A DNA stretch of 31,181 bases from CAWVWF01 sp963933885 (lineage in GTDB: Bacteria > Bacteroidota > Bacteroidia > Flavobacteriales_C > GCA-002722245): NCBI GenBank assembly GCA_963933885.1, contig CAWVWF010000017.1, positions 1-31,181 of the forward strand, given 5' to 3'. Of the stretch, positions 6,672 to 14,801 are shown one piece after another. Below the pieces are notes generated by a model. That model made no database searches. It was not told the origin of the DNA and saw only the letters and a program-made list of their open reading frames with translations. The position numbers and the translations under genes were made by a program. Numbering within the stretch: position 1 is the stretch's first letter; each line of letters opens with the position of its first letter.

Positions 6672-7907
6672 ATGAAAAAATTACAATACTCTATAATCGG
6701 GCTATGTTCATTCATAGCCCTTTTTTCTTGCGAAAAGGACGAGAACAACTTAGGTGTTAATGTTGGTGGCGATAAAAACTTAGTTGGTGCTAACATTATC
6801 GATACATTTAAGGTTGTTACATACAATAATATCGAAGATACGATTGTAACTGACAAACAAAGTTCACCGCAATTAGGAGCTTATAAATCAGATGAAATTG
6901 GTTTAGCTCAAAGTGCAATTTTTGTTACACTTAAACCAGATACTCTAGGAATTGAATTCCCTACGACAGATTTTGCTGTAGATTCTTTATTTCTAACTTT
7001 AGAAATAATAGATGTTTATGGAAGTCCTGTTAATCAAGATTTTGATATCTACAGATTGGATAGTCAGGTAATGAACGATACTGCTTATTATGCATTTAAT
7101 TCACTTCCTTATACAGAACTTATAGGAACTATAACAATTAACGAAACGGATTCTAATACATACAGTTTCCCATTAGATACCGTATTTGCAAATAAATTAC
7201 TATTAGCAAATACTACTGACATGTCAACTGACGCTAATTTCTCTAATTTCTTTAAAGGAATTGCTATTGTACCAAAAAACAGTAGTCTAAGCTCTAATGA
7301 AGGGGCGATTTACAGTATAGCCAGAACTGGTATTAAAATGCACTTACAATATCACTCAACAGATCCTAATCCTACTCAAACTTTCGATACGGAAGTGATT
7401 TATGAAGTTGAAAGTGATGAATACATATTCACTAACTCAACGCATGACTTTACTGGATCTGAAGTTGAAACTGTTTTAAATGACTCTACACTGGGACAAA
7501 CAGTTTTTTATACGCAAGGTTTACAAGGATGTATAGGGAAAGTTGAATTTCCATCTCTACAAACTTGGTATCAAGATTCAAGTAGTTTTTTAATTAATAA
7601 ATTTGAATTCACTGTTTATGTTGAAGACAATTCTACATTTACTTTACCAACTGAATTAATGTTAACTTATAAAAACAGTTCTGACGGAACTAGTTTCACT
7701 ACAGCTGTTTTAAACACAAGTAGTAATTCTTATTCTTTCACAATATCTCCGTCTGAACTTGATACTCAACTAAAAACAGGTACTGCTAAAGATATGGACT
7801 TCACTTTACTTGTTCCATTCCCAGGGAGCAATCCCAACCAAGTTAAGATTCATGGAGGACAAAGTGCATACCCACCAGTTCTTAAGATTTCCTACACTAC
7901 TTATTAA
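6672..7907 (+). CDS. DUF4270 family lipoprotein
   Basis: The 411-residue protein has a lipoprotein signal MKKLQYSIIGLCSFIALFSC with Cys20 as the lipidated residue, followed by EKDENNLGVNVGG. The body is rich in Ser, Thr, Asn and Asp and predicted beta, with the opening 'G.N..G...L.G....DTF.V.TYN' and regularly spaced 'D..DSLFLTLE' that I associate with DUF4270 outer-membrane lipoproteins of Bacteroidota. It should be exported and anchored in the outer membrane. Function is not known. Its ATG lies one base after the stop of the glycogen-synthase-like gene. I rejected the longer in-frame start at 6576 because it lies inside that gene and would bury the signal peptide. A strong terminator hairpin lies within codons 10-17, so transcription into this gene may be limited. 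Confidence 0.88.
   Translation: MKKLQYSIIGLCSFIALFSCEKDENNLGVNVGGDKNLVGANIIDTFKVVTYNNIEDTIVTDKQSSPQLGAYKSDEIGLAQSAIFVTLKPDTLGIEFPTTDFAVDSLFLTLEIIDVYGSPVNQDFDIYRLDSQVMNDTAYYAFNSLPYTELIGTITINETDSNTYSFPLDTVFANKLLLANTTDMSTDANFSNFFKGIAIVPKNSSLSSNEGAIYSIARTGIKMHLQYHSTDPNPTQTFDTEVIYEVESDEYIFTNSTHDFTGSEVETVLNDSTLGQTVFYTQGLQGCIGKVEFPSLQTWYQDSSSFLINKFEFTVYVEDNSTFTLPTELMLTYKNSSDGTSFTTAVLNTSSNSYSFTISPSELDTQLKTGTAKDMDFTLLVPFPGSNPNQVKIHGGQSAYPPVLKISYTTY
6699..6726 (+). terminator. Intrinsic terminator embedded in the DUF4270 signal-peptide codons
   Basis: GGGCTATG (6699-6706), a 6-base loop TTCATT, then CATAGCCC (6713-6720) form a perfect 8-bp stem followed by six T (6721-6726). The T run starts 51 bases after the stop codon of the glycogen-synthase-like gene, a normal place for its terminator, but the structure is fully inside the next coding region. 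Confidence 0.7.
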
Positions 7908-7933
7908 GTCAAAAATATTCTTTAATTGTTAAG

Positions 7934-7972
7934 GGTTATTCTAATTGAAATATTAGAATAACCTTTTTTTTT
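7934..7972 (+). terminator. Intrinsic terminator after the DUF4270 gene
   Basis: GGTTATTCTAAT (7934-7945), loop TGAAAT, ATTAGAATAACC (7952-7963) make a perfect 12-bp stem, followed by nine T (7964-7972). It lies 27 bases after the stop codon. Confidence 0.9.
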
Positions 7973-8025
7973 AGATACTTGATTACAATTGAAATACTAT
8001 AGAGACTTAACGTGTAGTTAATTAA

Positions 8026-8054
8026 TTGTAGCGAAGAATAATTTATTAGTTTTA
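8026..8054 (+). promoter_or_regulatory. Candidate promoter of the DUF2167 gene
   Basis: TTG at 8026-8028 and TAGTTTTA at 8047-8054 are 18 bp apart. The second element differs from TAnnTTTG only in the last base. The predicted start of transcription is about 20 bases before the GTG start at 8079. The gene is isolated from the preceding one by a strong terminator, so it needs its own promoter. Confidence 0.5.
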
Positions 8055-8078
8055 CGAAACAAACTAAAAGTTATTCAA

Positions 8079-8999
8079 GTGAAAAAAATTATTTATTTAT
8101 TTCTAGCACTTCCTTTCCTCGCGTTTTCAGGAGAGTTTCAGGAAGACTCAACAGCAACAAACTCATTAGATTCAGTCTTATCAACTCAAGATCCTGAAAC
8201 AATTGCTTATTTCGAAAAAATAAAGCGAGTTGCAACAATGGAATACCAAACTGAAATTGTAGACTTAGGTAAAAATGTAGCTACCTTAACAGTCCCTGCA
8301 GGTTATAAGTTTTTAAATTCCGAAGATAGTAAGTACGTACTAACTGAATTGTGGGGCAACTTACCTTCTGAAACTTACGGACTAATTTTTCCAGATACTG
8401 CAAGTCCACTTAACTGTTCTAACACATTCGTAATCTCATTATCATATGATGAAAGTGGATACATTGAAGATGACGATGCAGAAGACCTTGATTACCAAGA
8501 AATCCTTGAAGGATTAATTGAAGATCAAAAAGCAGCTAATACAGAACGTAAAGCACAAGGAATGGCTGAAATGGATCTAGTAGGATGGGCTCAGACTCCA
8601 TTTTATGATATGGAAGCAAAGAAACTTCATTGGGCTACAGAATACATTGTAGAAGGATATGAAGATAATGTATTGAACTACGATGTAAAGATCTTAGGAA
8701 GGAAAGGAATGTTAACTATGAGTATTTTAGGAGATGTTTCTGTATTACCACAAATCAAAGAAAACATTGATGTGTTTATTAATAGTACTGAATTTAAACC
8801 TGGTTTTACATATGCAGAATTTGATCCTGAATTCGATGATGTTGCGGCATATGGGATCGGAGGATTAATCGCTGGTAAAGTGTTAGCTAAAGCAGGAATA
8901 TTTGTATTGCTTCTAAAATTCTGGAAAGTGGTAGCCCTTGGATTTGGAGCTATAGTTCTTGGAATCAAAAAATTCTTTGGAAGTAAATCAGAAGAATAA
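8079..8999 (+). CDS. DUF2167 family membrane protein
   Basis: The 306-residue protein starts at a GTG and has a Sec signal peptide (KKIIYLFLALPFLAFSGEF). It carries the DUF2167 hallmarks: 'P.GYKFL....KYVLTELWGNLP' near residue 70, 'VGWAQTPFYDMEAKKLHWATE' near 167-187, and a C-terminal 'YGIGGLIAGKVLAKAGIF' leading to a hydrophobic segment VLLLKFWKVVALGFGAIVLGI before a basic tail. It is probably a periplasmic domain anchored by C-terminal membrane segments. The family has no established function. It is monocistronic here, lying between two intrinsic terminators. Confidence 0.88.
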   Translation: MKKIIYLFLALPFLAFSGEFQEDSTATNSLDSVLSTQDPETIAYFEKIKRVATMEYQTEIVDLGKNVATLTVPAGYKFLNSEDSKYVLTELWGNLPSETYGLIFPDTASPLNCSNTFVISLSYDESGYIEDDDAEDLDYQEILEGLIEDQKAANTERKAQGMAEMDLVGWAQTPFYDMEAKKLHWATEYIVEGYEDNVLNYDVKILGRKGMLTMSILGDVSVLPQIKENIDVFINSTEFKPGFTYAEFDPEFDDVAAYGIGGLIAGKVLAKAGIFVLLLKFWKVVALGFGAIVLGIKKFFGSKSEE

Positions 9000-9027
9000 G
9001 ATCTCCTTATAAAAGACAATTAACATT

Positions 9028-9059
9028 AAAGCCTTTCTAACATCAGAAAGGCTTTTTTT
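9028..9059 (+). terminator. Intrinsic terminator after the DUF2167 gene
   Basis: AAAGCCTTTCT (9028-9038), loop AACATC, AGAAAGGCTTT (9045-9055) form an 11-bp stem that runs into a T tract ending at 9059. It lies 29 bases after the stop and faces the dcw terminator next to it. Confidence 0.9.
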
Positions 9060-9071
9060 ATTTCCCATATT

Positions 9072-9111
9072 TAAAACAAAAAGGCTCGTTCAATAAATTG
9101 AATGAGCCTTT
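9072..9111 (-). terminator. Terminator of the dcw operon
   Basis: Arms 9080-9094 and 9097-9111 pair over 15 bp with one imperfect position, separated by 2-3 bases. On the minus strand the stem is followed by TTTTTGTTTT, so it ends transcription from yqeY. On the plus strand the hairpin lacks a good T tract. Its 3' end sits about 20 bases from the convergent DUF2167 terminator. Confidence 0.85.
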
Positions 9112-9133
9112 AATATATAATCTTAGTATCTTT

Positions 9134-9583
9134 TTATACCAGTTTTGACTTTACAACTTGCGCCACTAACTTATTGTCAGCTTTACCTGCTAAAGCCTTT
9201 GAAGCAGCTCCCATGACTTTCCCCATGTCTTTAGGGCCATTTGCCCCAAGTTGCTCAATCAATGCTATTACAGCAACTGCAATATCTTCTTCACTCATCA
9301 TTTCAGGAAGGTAAGTTGCTAAAATATCAGCTTGCACAACTTCTTCAGCAGCTAAGTCTTCTCTACCTTGTTCAATATACAAAGCAGCACTATCCTTACG
9401 CTGCTTCAAAAGCTTTTGAAGAATCTTAACAACTACTGCATCTTCAATCTCATCTCCAGCACCATCTTTCGTTGCTTCTTTTAAAACTTCAGATTTAATA
9501 GCTCTTACCGTGTTTAATTTATCACGATCCTTTGCTTTCATTGCAGTTTTTATATCTGCATTAATTTGTTCTACTAAACCCAT
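9134..9583 (-). CDS. yqeY: GatB/YqeY domain protein
   Basis: This 149-residue cytoplasmic protein matches the YqeY family, which shares a helical domain with the tail of the amidotransferase subunit GatB. Visible marks are 'DIKTAMKAKDRDKLNTVRAIKSEV', 'LLKQRKDSAALYIEQGREDLA..E...ADILATYLPEMMSEE' and the terminal 'GPKDMGKVMGAASKALAGKADNKLVAQVVKSKL'. The biochemical role is not established; a link to tRNA-dependent amidation is only inferred from the GatB similarity. The gene begins two bases after the ftsZ stop and is the last gene of the dcw operon, ending at a terminator. Confidence 0.95.
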   Translation of the reverse strand: MGLVEQINADIKTAMKAKDRDKLNTVRAIKSEVLKEATKDGAGDEIEDAVVVKILQKLLKQRKDSAALYIEQGREDLAAEEVVQADILATYLPEMMSEEDIAVAVIALIEQLGANGPKDMGKVMGAASKALAGKADNKLVAQVVKSKLV

Positions 9584-9585
9584 AA

Positions 9586-11295
9586 CTAATCTACATTATC
9601 GTGTAAAAATGAATTATTTGATCTAATCTCTGGATTATTTTCACCATCATCACCTAATGTAAATCTAGAAACGCTAGTTTCAGATGAATGATTAACTGAA
9701 TCTAATTTCACACTTCTTCTTAAATAAGCTGGCTCATTTTCTAAATCATTTATACCAGAAGGAGTTTTCATTTTTTTAGAAAGATTGTTCAGTTGATTTA
9801 AACGATCTTGAGATCTTTTCATACGTTCCTCTGAATCCAATTCATCTGCAAATGTAGATGAAGGTGCTTGAGGTTCTGCAGGAACATTAACAGGCGCTTG
9901 AGAAACAAAAGTTGGTGTAAATGCAGGAGGAGTTTCAATAACTTCTTCCGTTGTGCTTTCAGTAGCTTCAAACTCAAAAGTTGGAGCATCATCCTCTTCA
10001 ACTTCTTCATTAACATTATCGGAAGTAACTGTATTAGCCACTTCATCACCATATAGATTGTGAACTATTTTTGCTTGCTCAGTTGTTTCTACCGAAACAA
10101 CTTCTTTTTGAGCAGACCAAGTATTAGTTACTTCTGTCTCTTGTTTTTTCTCTACAGTTTGAACATTCAAATTCATTTCGATTTGTTCTGGCTCTGCAGT
10201 TTTAAGTGTTGGCTCTAACTCATTTGTAGATTCAGCAACCACCGTTTCAATTTTCGCTTCAACTTGCTTTTCATTACTCAAATTATGAACAACCTTTGCC
10301 TTTTTCTTTTCACTCTGGATACCTCCGATACTTTTGTTTGCTTGAAAACCAGTTGCAATTAAAGTAATAGAAATACTATCACCTAACTCCTCATCAACTC
10401 CAGTTCCCCAAATAATATCAGCAGATGATCCTGCTTCATCTTGGATGTAATCCGTAATTTCTGAAATTTCATCCATCATTACTTCATTAGATCCAGACGA
10501 TATATTTAAAAGAATGTAATTAGCTCCTTCAATATCATTATCGTTTAATAATGGCGATGACAATGCTGCTTCAGCAGCAACTTTAGCTCTGTTTTCTCCA
10601 GATGCTTCTCCACTTCCCATTATTGCAACACCAGAATCTGTCATAACAGTTCTAACATCTTCAAAATCCACGTTGATATAACCAGTTCTAGTTATAATTT
10701 CCGCGATTCCTTTTGCAGCGATACTTAAAATATCATCAGCTTTAGCAAATGCTTCAGACAAAGATAAATTTCCATAAATCTCTCTTAATTTATCATTACA
10801 AATGATAACACAAGTATCAACTGACTCTCTTAATTCTTCTAGCCCATTATTTGCTTGTGCAGATCTTTTTCTACCCTCAAACATAAATGGATATGTTACA
10901 ATACCAACAGTTAGTATCCCTAGTTCCTTTGCTGCTCTTGCAATAATTGGCGCTGCACCAGTTCCAGTTCCTCCACCCATTCCGGCAGTAATGAATAACA
11001 TCTTTGTATCTGTACCTAAGATTTCTTTGATTTCATCCAAGTTTTCAATTGCCGCGTTCATTCCAACTTCAGCAATAGAACCAGCTCCTCTTCCACCAGT
11101 TAGGTTTAAACCTAATTGTATTTTATTTGGAATTGGACTTTGCTCTAACGATTGTTCATCTGTATTACAAACGTAGAAATCTACACCTTTAATACCTTGT
11201 TTATACATGTGGTTTACAGCGTTTGTACCACCTCCTCCAACACCAAATACCTTGATAATTGAGTTCTCTTCGTTTTGTAAATCAAATTGCATCAT
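9586..11295 (-). CDS. ftsZ: Cell division GTPase FtsZ
   Basis: FtsZ polymerises at midcell into the ring that recruits the divisome. The GTPase body covers residues 1-320 with the tubulin signature GGGTGTG (107-113) and the T7 loop NVDFEDV (from residue 208, including Asp210 and Asp213) that completes GTP hydrolysis in the next subunit. The protein is 569 residues long against about 383 in E. coli. The extra length is a low-complexity Glu/Thr/Val-rich linker (about 325-500), then a basic stretch ERMKRSQDRLNQLNNLSKKM and a C-terminal segment ending FLHDNVD, where FtsA-binding peptides usually sit. Two adjacent ATG codons can serve as start; the choice adds one residue. ftsA lies 57 bp upstream and yqeY follows immediately. 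Confidence 0.98.
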   Translation of the reverse strand: MMQFDLQNEENSIIKVFGVGGGGTNAVNHMYKQGIKGVDFYVCNTDEQSLEQSPIPNKIQLGLNLTGGRGAGSIAEVGMNAAIENLDEIKEILGTDTKMLFITAGMGGGTGTGAAPIIARAAKELGILTVGIVTYPFMFEGRKRSAQANNGLEELRESVDTCVIICNDKLREIYGNLSLSEAFAKADDILSIAAKGIAEIITRTGYINVDFEDVRTVMTDSGVAIMGSGEASGENRAKVAAEAALSSPLLNDNDIEGANYILLNISSGSNEVMMDEISEITDYIQDEAGSSADIIWGTGVDEELGDSISITLIATGFQANKSIGGIQSEKKKAKVVHNLSNEKQVEAKIETVVAESTNELEPTLKTAEPEQIEMNLNVQTVEKKQETEVTNTWSAQKEVVSVETTEQAKIVHNLYGDEVANTVTSDNVNEEVEEDDAPTFEFEATESTTEEVIETPPAFTPTFVSQAPVNVPAEPQAPSSTFADELDSEERMKRSQDRLNQLNNLSKKMKTPSGINDLENEPAYLRRSVKLDSVNHSSETSVSRFTLGDDGENNPEIRSNNSFLHDNVD

Positions 11296-11352
11296 AACAC
11301 ATCTACTTTAATGATCAGTATTGCACACCAACCGAATTTCTTAATATTTTAT

Positions 11353-12624
11353 TTACTCTGTATCATCTTCAAAAAACTGAGTTGTTTTTTTCAATATTGC
11401 GTCGAAAAAATTACCTCTACTTTTTGTTGAATGACCTTTAACTTTATTTGTATTAGTAGCATTTTGCTTGGCTACCGTTTCCAATCCTTTTATAACTAAA
11501 CCAACTCCAGTTGCATAAATTGGGCTTGTAATATCTTCGGCATTACCACTGGCTAAATGTTCGTTAGGATATCCAATTCTTGTATCCATCCCACTCATAT
11601 ATTCCACCAATTGAGTAACATGTTTCAATTGAGATCCACCTCCAGTAATAACAATTCCAGCAATTAGTTTTTTCTCAAATCCAGAATTTTTAATTTCGAA
11701 ATACATATTCTCTACGATTTCTTCCATTCTAGCTTGGATAATATGAGCTAAGTTTTTTACTGAAATTTCTTTAGGCTCTCTTCCTCTTAAACCAGGAATA
11801 CTAACTATTTCATTCTCCTGATTTTCATTTGCTAATGAAGATCCAAACTTCACTTTTAATAGTTCCGCTTGAGATTTTATTATCGTACAACCTTCCTTAA
11901 TATCTTCAGTAACTATATTACCTCCAAAAGGGATTACAGCAGTGTGTCTAATTATTCCGTCTTGAAAGATTGCTATATCGGTAGTTCCACCCCCAACATC
12001 AACCAAAACAACTCCGGCTTCTTTTTCTTCTGCGCTTAAAACAGCCTCTGAAGATGCAAGTGGTTCTAATATTAAATCGGCAGCTTTTAAACCTGCCTTT
12101 TCAACACACTTATAAATATTTTTAGCTGCAGTAACTTGTCCAGTAATAATATGGAAATTCGCTTCTAAACGAACTCCAGCCATACCTATCGGATCTTTAA
12201 TTCCTTGCTCACTATCTACAATATACTCTTGTGGTAATACATGTATAATTTCTTCTCCTGGTAATGTGACCAGCTTATACATATCGTCAATTAAACCATC
12301 TATATCGATCTGAGAAATTTCCTCTTCAGTTTCATGACGAACCTTAATTCCCCTATGTTGCAAACTCTTTATATGCTGTCCAGCTATACCTACATTAACA
12401 ACTCTAATATCCACTCCAGATTGTGCCTCAGCCTCCTCAACAGCGGTTCTTATACTTGTAACCGTCTTATCAATATTTGAAACAACACCACGAGTAACTC
12501 CTACGGACTCCGACTTCCCCATTCCAAGGATTTCAATTTTCCCGTATTCGTTCTTTCTTCCCACCATACAAACAATTTTGGTGGTTCCGATATCCAATCC
12601 TACAACTATATCTGAAGTACTCAT
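11353..12624 (-). CDS. ftsA: Cell division actin-like ATPase FtsA
   Basis: FtsA tethers FtsZ to the inner membrane and transmits signals to septal synthesis. The 423-residue protein has the actin-family phosphate motifs VGLDIGTTKIV at residues 7-17 and VDVGGGTTDIAIF near 205-217, the GEEIIHVLPQEY segment of the FtsA-specific 1C region, and the adenosine motif VITGGGSQL. The C-terminus (DAILKKTTQFFEDDTE) is plausible as an amphipathic membrane-targeting tail after a Lys/Ser-rich linker. The ATG at 12624 lies 14 bases after the ftsQ stop. Gene order ftsQ-ftsA-ftsZ is the conserved one. Confidence 0.98.
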   Translation of the reverse strand: MSTSDIVVGLDIGTTKIVCMVGRKNEYGKIEILGMGKSESVGVTRGVVSNIDKTVTSIRTAVEEAEAQSGVDIRVVNVGIAGQHIKSLQHRGIKVRHETEEEISQIDIDGLIDDMYKLVTLPGEEIIHVLPQEYIVDSEQGIKDPIGMAGVRLEANFHIITGQVTAAKNIYKCVEKAGLKAADLILEPLASSEAVLSAEEKEAGVVLVDVGGGTTDIAIFQDGIIRHTAVIPFGGNIVTEDIKEGCTIIKSQAELLKVKFGSSLANENQENEIVSIPGLRGREPKEISVKNLAHIIQARMEEIVENMYFEIKNSGFEKKLIAGIVITGGGSQLKHVTQLVEYMSGMDTRIGYPNEHLASGNAEDITSPIYATGVGLVIKGLETVAKQNATNTNKVKGHSTKSRGNFFDAILKKTTQFFEDDTE

Positions 12625-12638
12625 ACTTGCGTTATATC

Positions 12639-13415
12639 TTATTTACAAACTATTTGATTGTTAAATTTCAAATTAACAATCTTGTATTTATCCCATCCAA
12701 CCTTCTTGGCTATATTTTGATGGAAAATCTTTATTTTATTAAGTTTCAATTCATAATCACTCAAGTCTCCAAGAATAAATTCTTGATTACCTGCTAAAGG
12801 AATTATTATAGCATCACCATTTTCTGCAATGTAAACTTGTCCAATTTGCGCTTTCCAATAAGAACTCTTATCTACAAATTTCGCTAATGCATACACATCT
12901 TTAATTAATTTGGAATGTGTTCGCAAGTCTCCTTCTACAATGCTATCTTTTAAAAAGCTATTGTATTTAAATAGATGACCAGTAACTGTTAAAACTCTCG
13001 GCGTATACTTTGATACCCAAGACATAATTTCACCATCCTCATCTACATAAAAACCATTAGTTGTATCTGGTTTAAACCTTGCGATTACTCTTTTCAACTC
13101 AATATTTAAATGAACGTCTCCTTTTATACTTGTGTAAACTTCAGCATTCTTAACAGACGGCTCAGCTTCAAGTAAATTTTCAATCTCTCCTAACTTCAAG
13201 TCACCAATTAGCTTTCCCTCCAATGTATCTAATCGAGTATAAACCAAATTCTCAACATCCGCTTCATCCATAAATGGATCACCTTCTGAACTATTAATTT
13301 TTATCTCAATTTTTTTTACAATTGTGTTATTTTGTTCCCTATTTACAAATGAGAGCAACACTAATAGACCAGCTATCACCAAAAAACCTCCTAATTTCCT
13401 GAGTACATCTTTCAT
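12639..13415 (-). CDS. ftsQ: Cell division protein FtsQ
   Basis: FtsQ is a single-pass divisome protein that links early and late division proteins. The 258-residue chain has a short cytoplasmic start (MKDVLRKLGG), one membrane segment (about residues 11-25) and a periplasmic part. The region from about residue 36 has the form of a POTRA domain (KIEIKINSSEGDPFMDEADVE), followed by the FtsQ-type beta domain (KNAEVYTSIKGDVHLNIELKRVIARF..). Sequence identity in this family is low, so the call rests on topology, size and its place between murC and ftsA. Confidence 0.93.
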   Translation of the reverse strand: MKDVLRKLGGFLVIAGLLVLLSFVNREQNNTIVKKIEIKINSSEGDPFMDEADVENLVYTRLDTLEGKLIGDLKLGEIENLLEAEPSVKNAEVYTSIKGDVHLNIELKRVIARFKPDTTNGFYVDEDGEIMSWVSKYTPRVLTVTGHLFKYNSFLKDSIVEGDLRTHSKLIKDVYALAKFVDKSSYWKAQIGQVYIAENGDAIIIPLAGNQEFILGDLSDYELKLNKIKIFHQNIAKKVGWDKYKIVNLKFNNQIVCK

Positions 13416-13436
13416 TAAAAAACAATATAACTCACT

Positions 13437-14801
13437 CTAAATCAGTAAGTAATCCTTAATTTTTGTTACTTCAGCACCAATATCACCTGCACCTATAGTT
13501 AAAACTACGTTACAATTTGATTGCTTAATAAGGGTAGGTAACTGTTTTTTTGAACAAACCATTTTTGATTTCATGTTAATAAGTTTAATTAACATCTCCG
13601 AATTCACCCCCTCAATAGGTAATTCTCTTGCTGGATAAATATCTAATAATAGCAACTCATCTAATAATTCTAAACTCCTTGCAAAACCTTCTGCAAAATC
13701 TTGAGTTCTGCTAAATAGATGTGGTTGAAAAATCCCCAAAACTTTTCTTTCAGGATACATTTTCTTCACCGACTTAAGAAGCATTAGAATCTCTTCGGGA
13801 TGATGAGCGTAATCATCTATATAAACAATCTCATCTGTTTGAATCTGAATATCAAACCTTCTATCAACTCCAGTATAAGCAGCTAAAGCCTCCTTAAGTT
13901 TTATTGGTGCAATTCCTTTTTGAATCCCAACAGCAAACGTCACCAAGGCATTTTCCATATTATGTATTCCCGGCAAACCAATTTTAACGTTTTTCAACTC
14001 TTGATTGTCCCATCTAAAGTCTGCAAAAAACTCAGCATCTTCAACTCTGAAATTAGCTGCATAAAAATCAGCTTCAGGATTATCAATAGAATAAGTTAAA
14101 TGTTGTTTTCCAAGGATAGATATTAAATCATGATGAACAATCGATTTCCCATTTTCATTAAGATTTTTAGATAAAAACTCTCTAAAAGTTCTCTGCATTT
14201 CTTCTTTAGTACCATATATATCCAAATGATCTGGATCAACAGCCGAAACAGTAATAATATCTGGCTTCAACCATAAGAAAGAACGATCATACTCATCTGC
14301 CTCAATTACTGTTATTTCACTATTCTTATCATGATAGTAATTACTACCCAAATCTTTAGCTATACCACCTAAAAAGGCCGTAAAAGGAACTTCACAATAT
14401 TTAAACATTTGTGCAATCATGCTAGATATTGTAGTCTTTCCATGAGTTCCAGAAACAGCTACACTTGGATGAGCTTCTGTTATTTTTCCCAAAATTTGAG
14501 ATCTCTTTAAAATATCAAAGCCTTCTTTTTGAAAATACAACCACTCTTGATGATCAATTGGTACTGCCGGTGTTCTAACAACCAATGTATCATTCTTATT
14601 TAAAAAGCATGATTGAATTGAATCAACCGAATCTATATAGTGCACTTGAGCTCCTTCTTCCTCAAGCTTATTTGTTAGAACAGTACTTGTTTTATCGTAT
14701 CCCCCAACATTAAAACCTTGCGCTAAAAAATAACGTGCTAAAGCACTCATTCCTATTCCTCCTATTCCTAAAAAGAAAATATTTTTCTTGTGATTAAACA
14801 T
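13437..14801 (-). CDS. murC: UDP-N-acetylmuramate--L-alanine ligase MurC
   Basis: MurC adds L-alanine to UDP-MurNAc, the first peptide step of peptidoglycan synthesis, using ATP in the cytoplasm. The 454-residue protein has the N-terminal nucleotide motif FFLGIGGIGMSALA (residues 9-22), the ATP loop GTHGKTT (118-124), the EADEYDRSFL segment in the central domain, and the C-terminal 'YIDDYAHHPEEI' with HHP typical of MurC. Its ATG directly follows the murG stop codon (TAA then ATG with no gap), which suggests translational coupling. Confidence 0.98.
   Translation of the reverse strand: MFNHKKNIFFLGIGGIGMSALARYFLAQGFNVGGYDKTSTVLTNKLEEEGAQVHYIDSVDSIQSCFLNKNDTLVVRTPAVPIDHQEWLYFQKEGFDILKRSQILGKITEAHPSVAVSGTHGKTTISSMIAQMFKYCEVPFTAFLGGIAKDLGSNYYHDKNSEITVIEADEYDRSFLWLKPDIITVSAVDPDHLDIYGTKEEMQRTFREFLSKNLNENGKSIVHHDLISILGKQHLTYSIDNPEADFYAANFRVEDAEFFADFRWDNQELKNVKIGLPGIHNMENALVTFAVGIQKGIAPIKLKEALAAYTGVDRRFDIQIQTDEIVYIDDYAHHPEEILMLLKSVKKMYPERKVLGIFQPHLFSRTQDFAEGFARSLELLDELLLLDIYPARELPIEGVNSEMLIKLINMKSKMVCSKKQLPTLIKQSNCNVVLTIGAGDIGAEVTKIKDYLLI

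Noticed and set aside
10802..11176. 124-codon plus-strand frame opposite ftsZ
   Set aside because: It is antisense to the conserved GTPase domain of ftsZ and shows no protein-like features; the same applies to the 131-codon frame opposite murD at 18058-18453.
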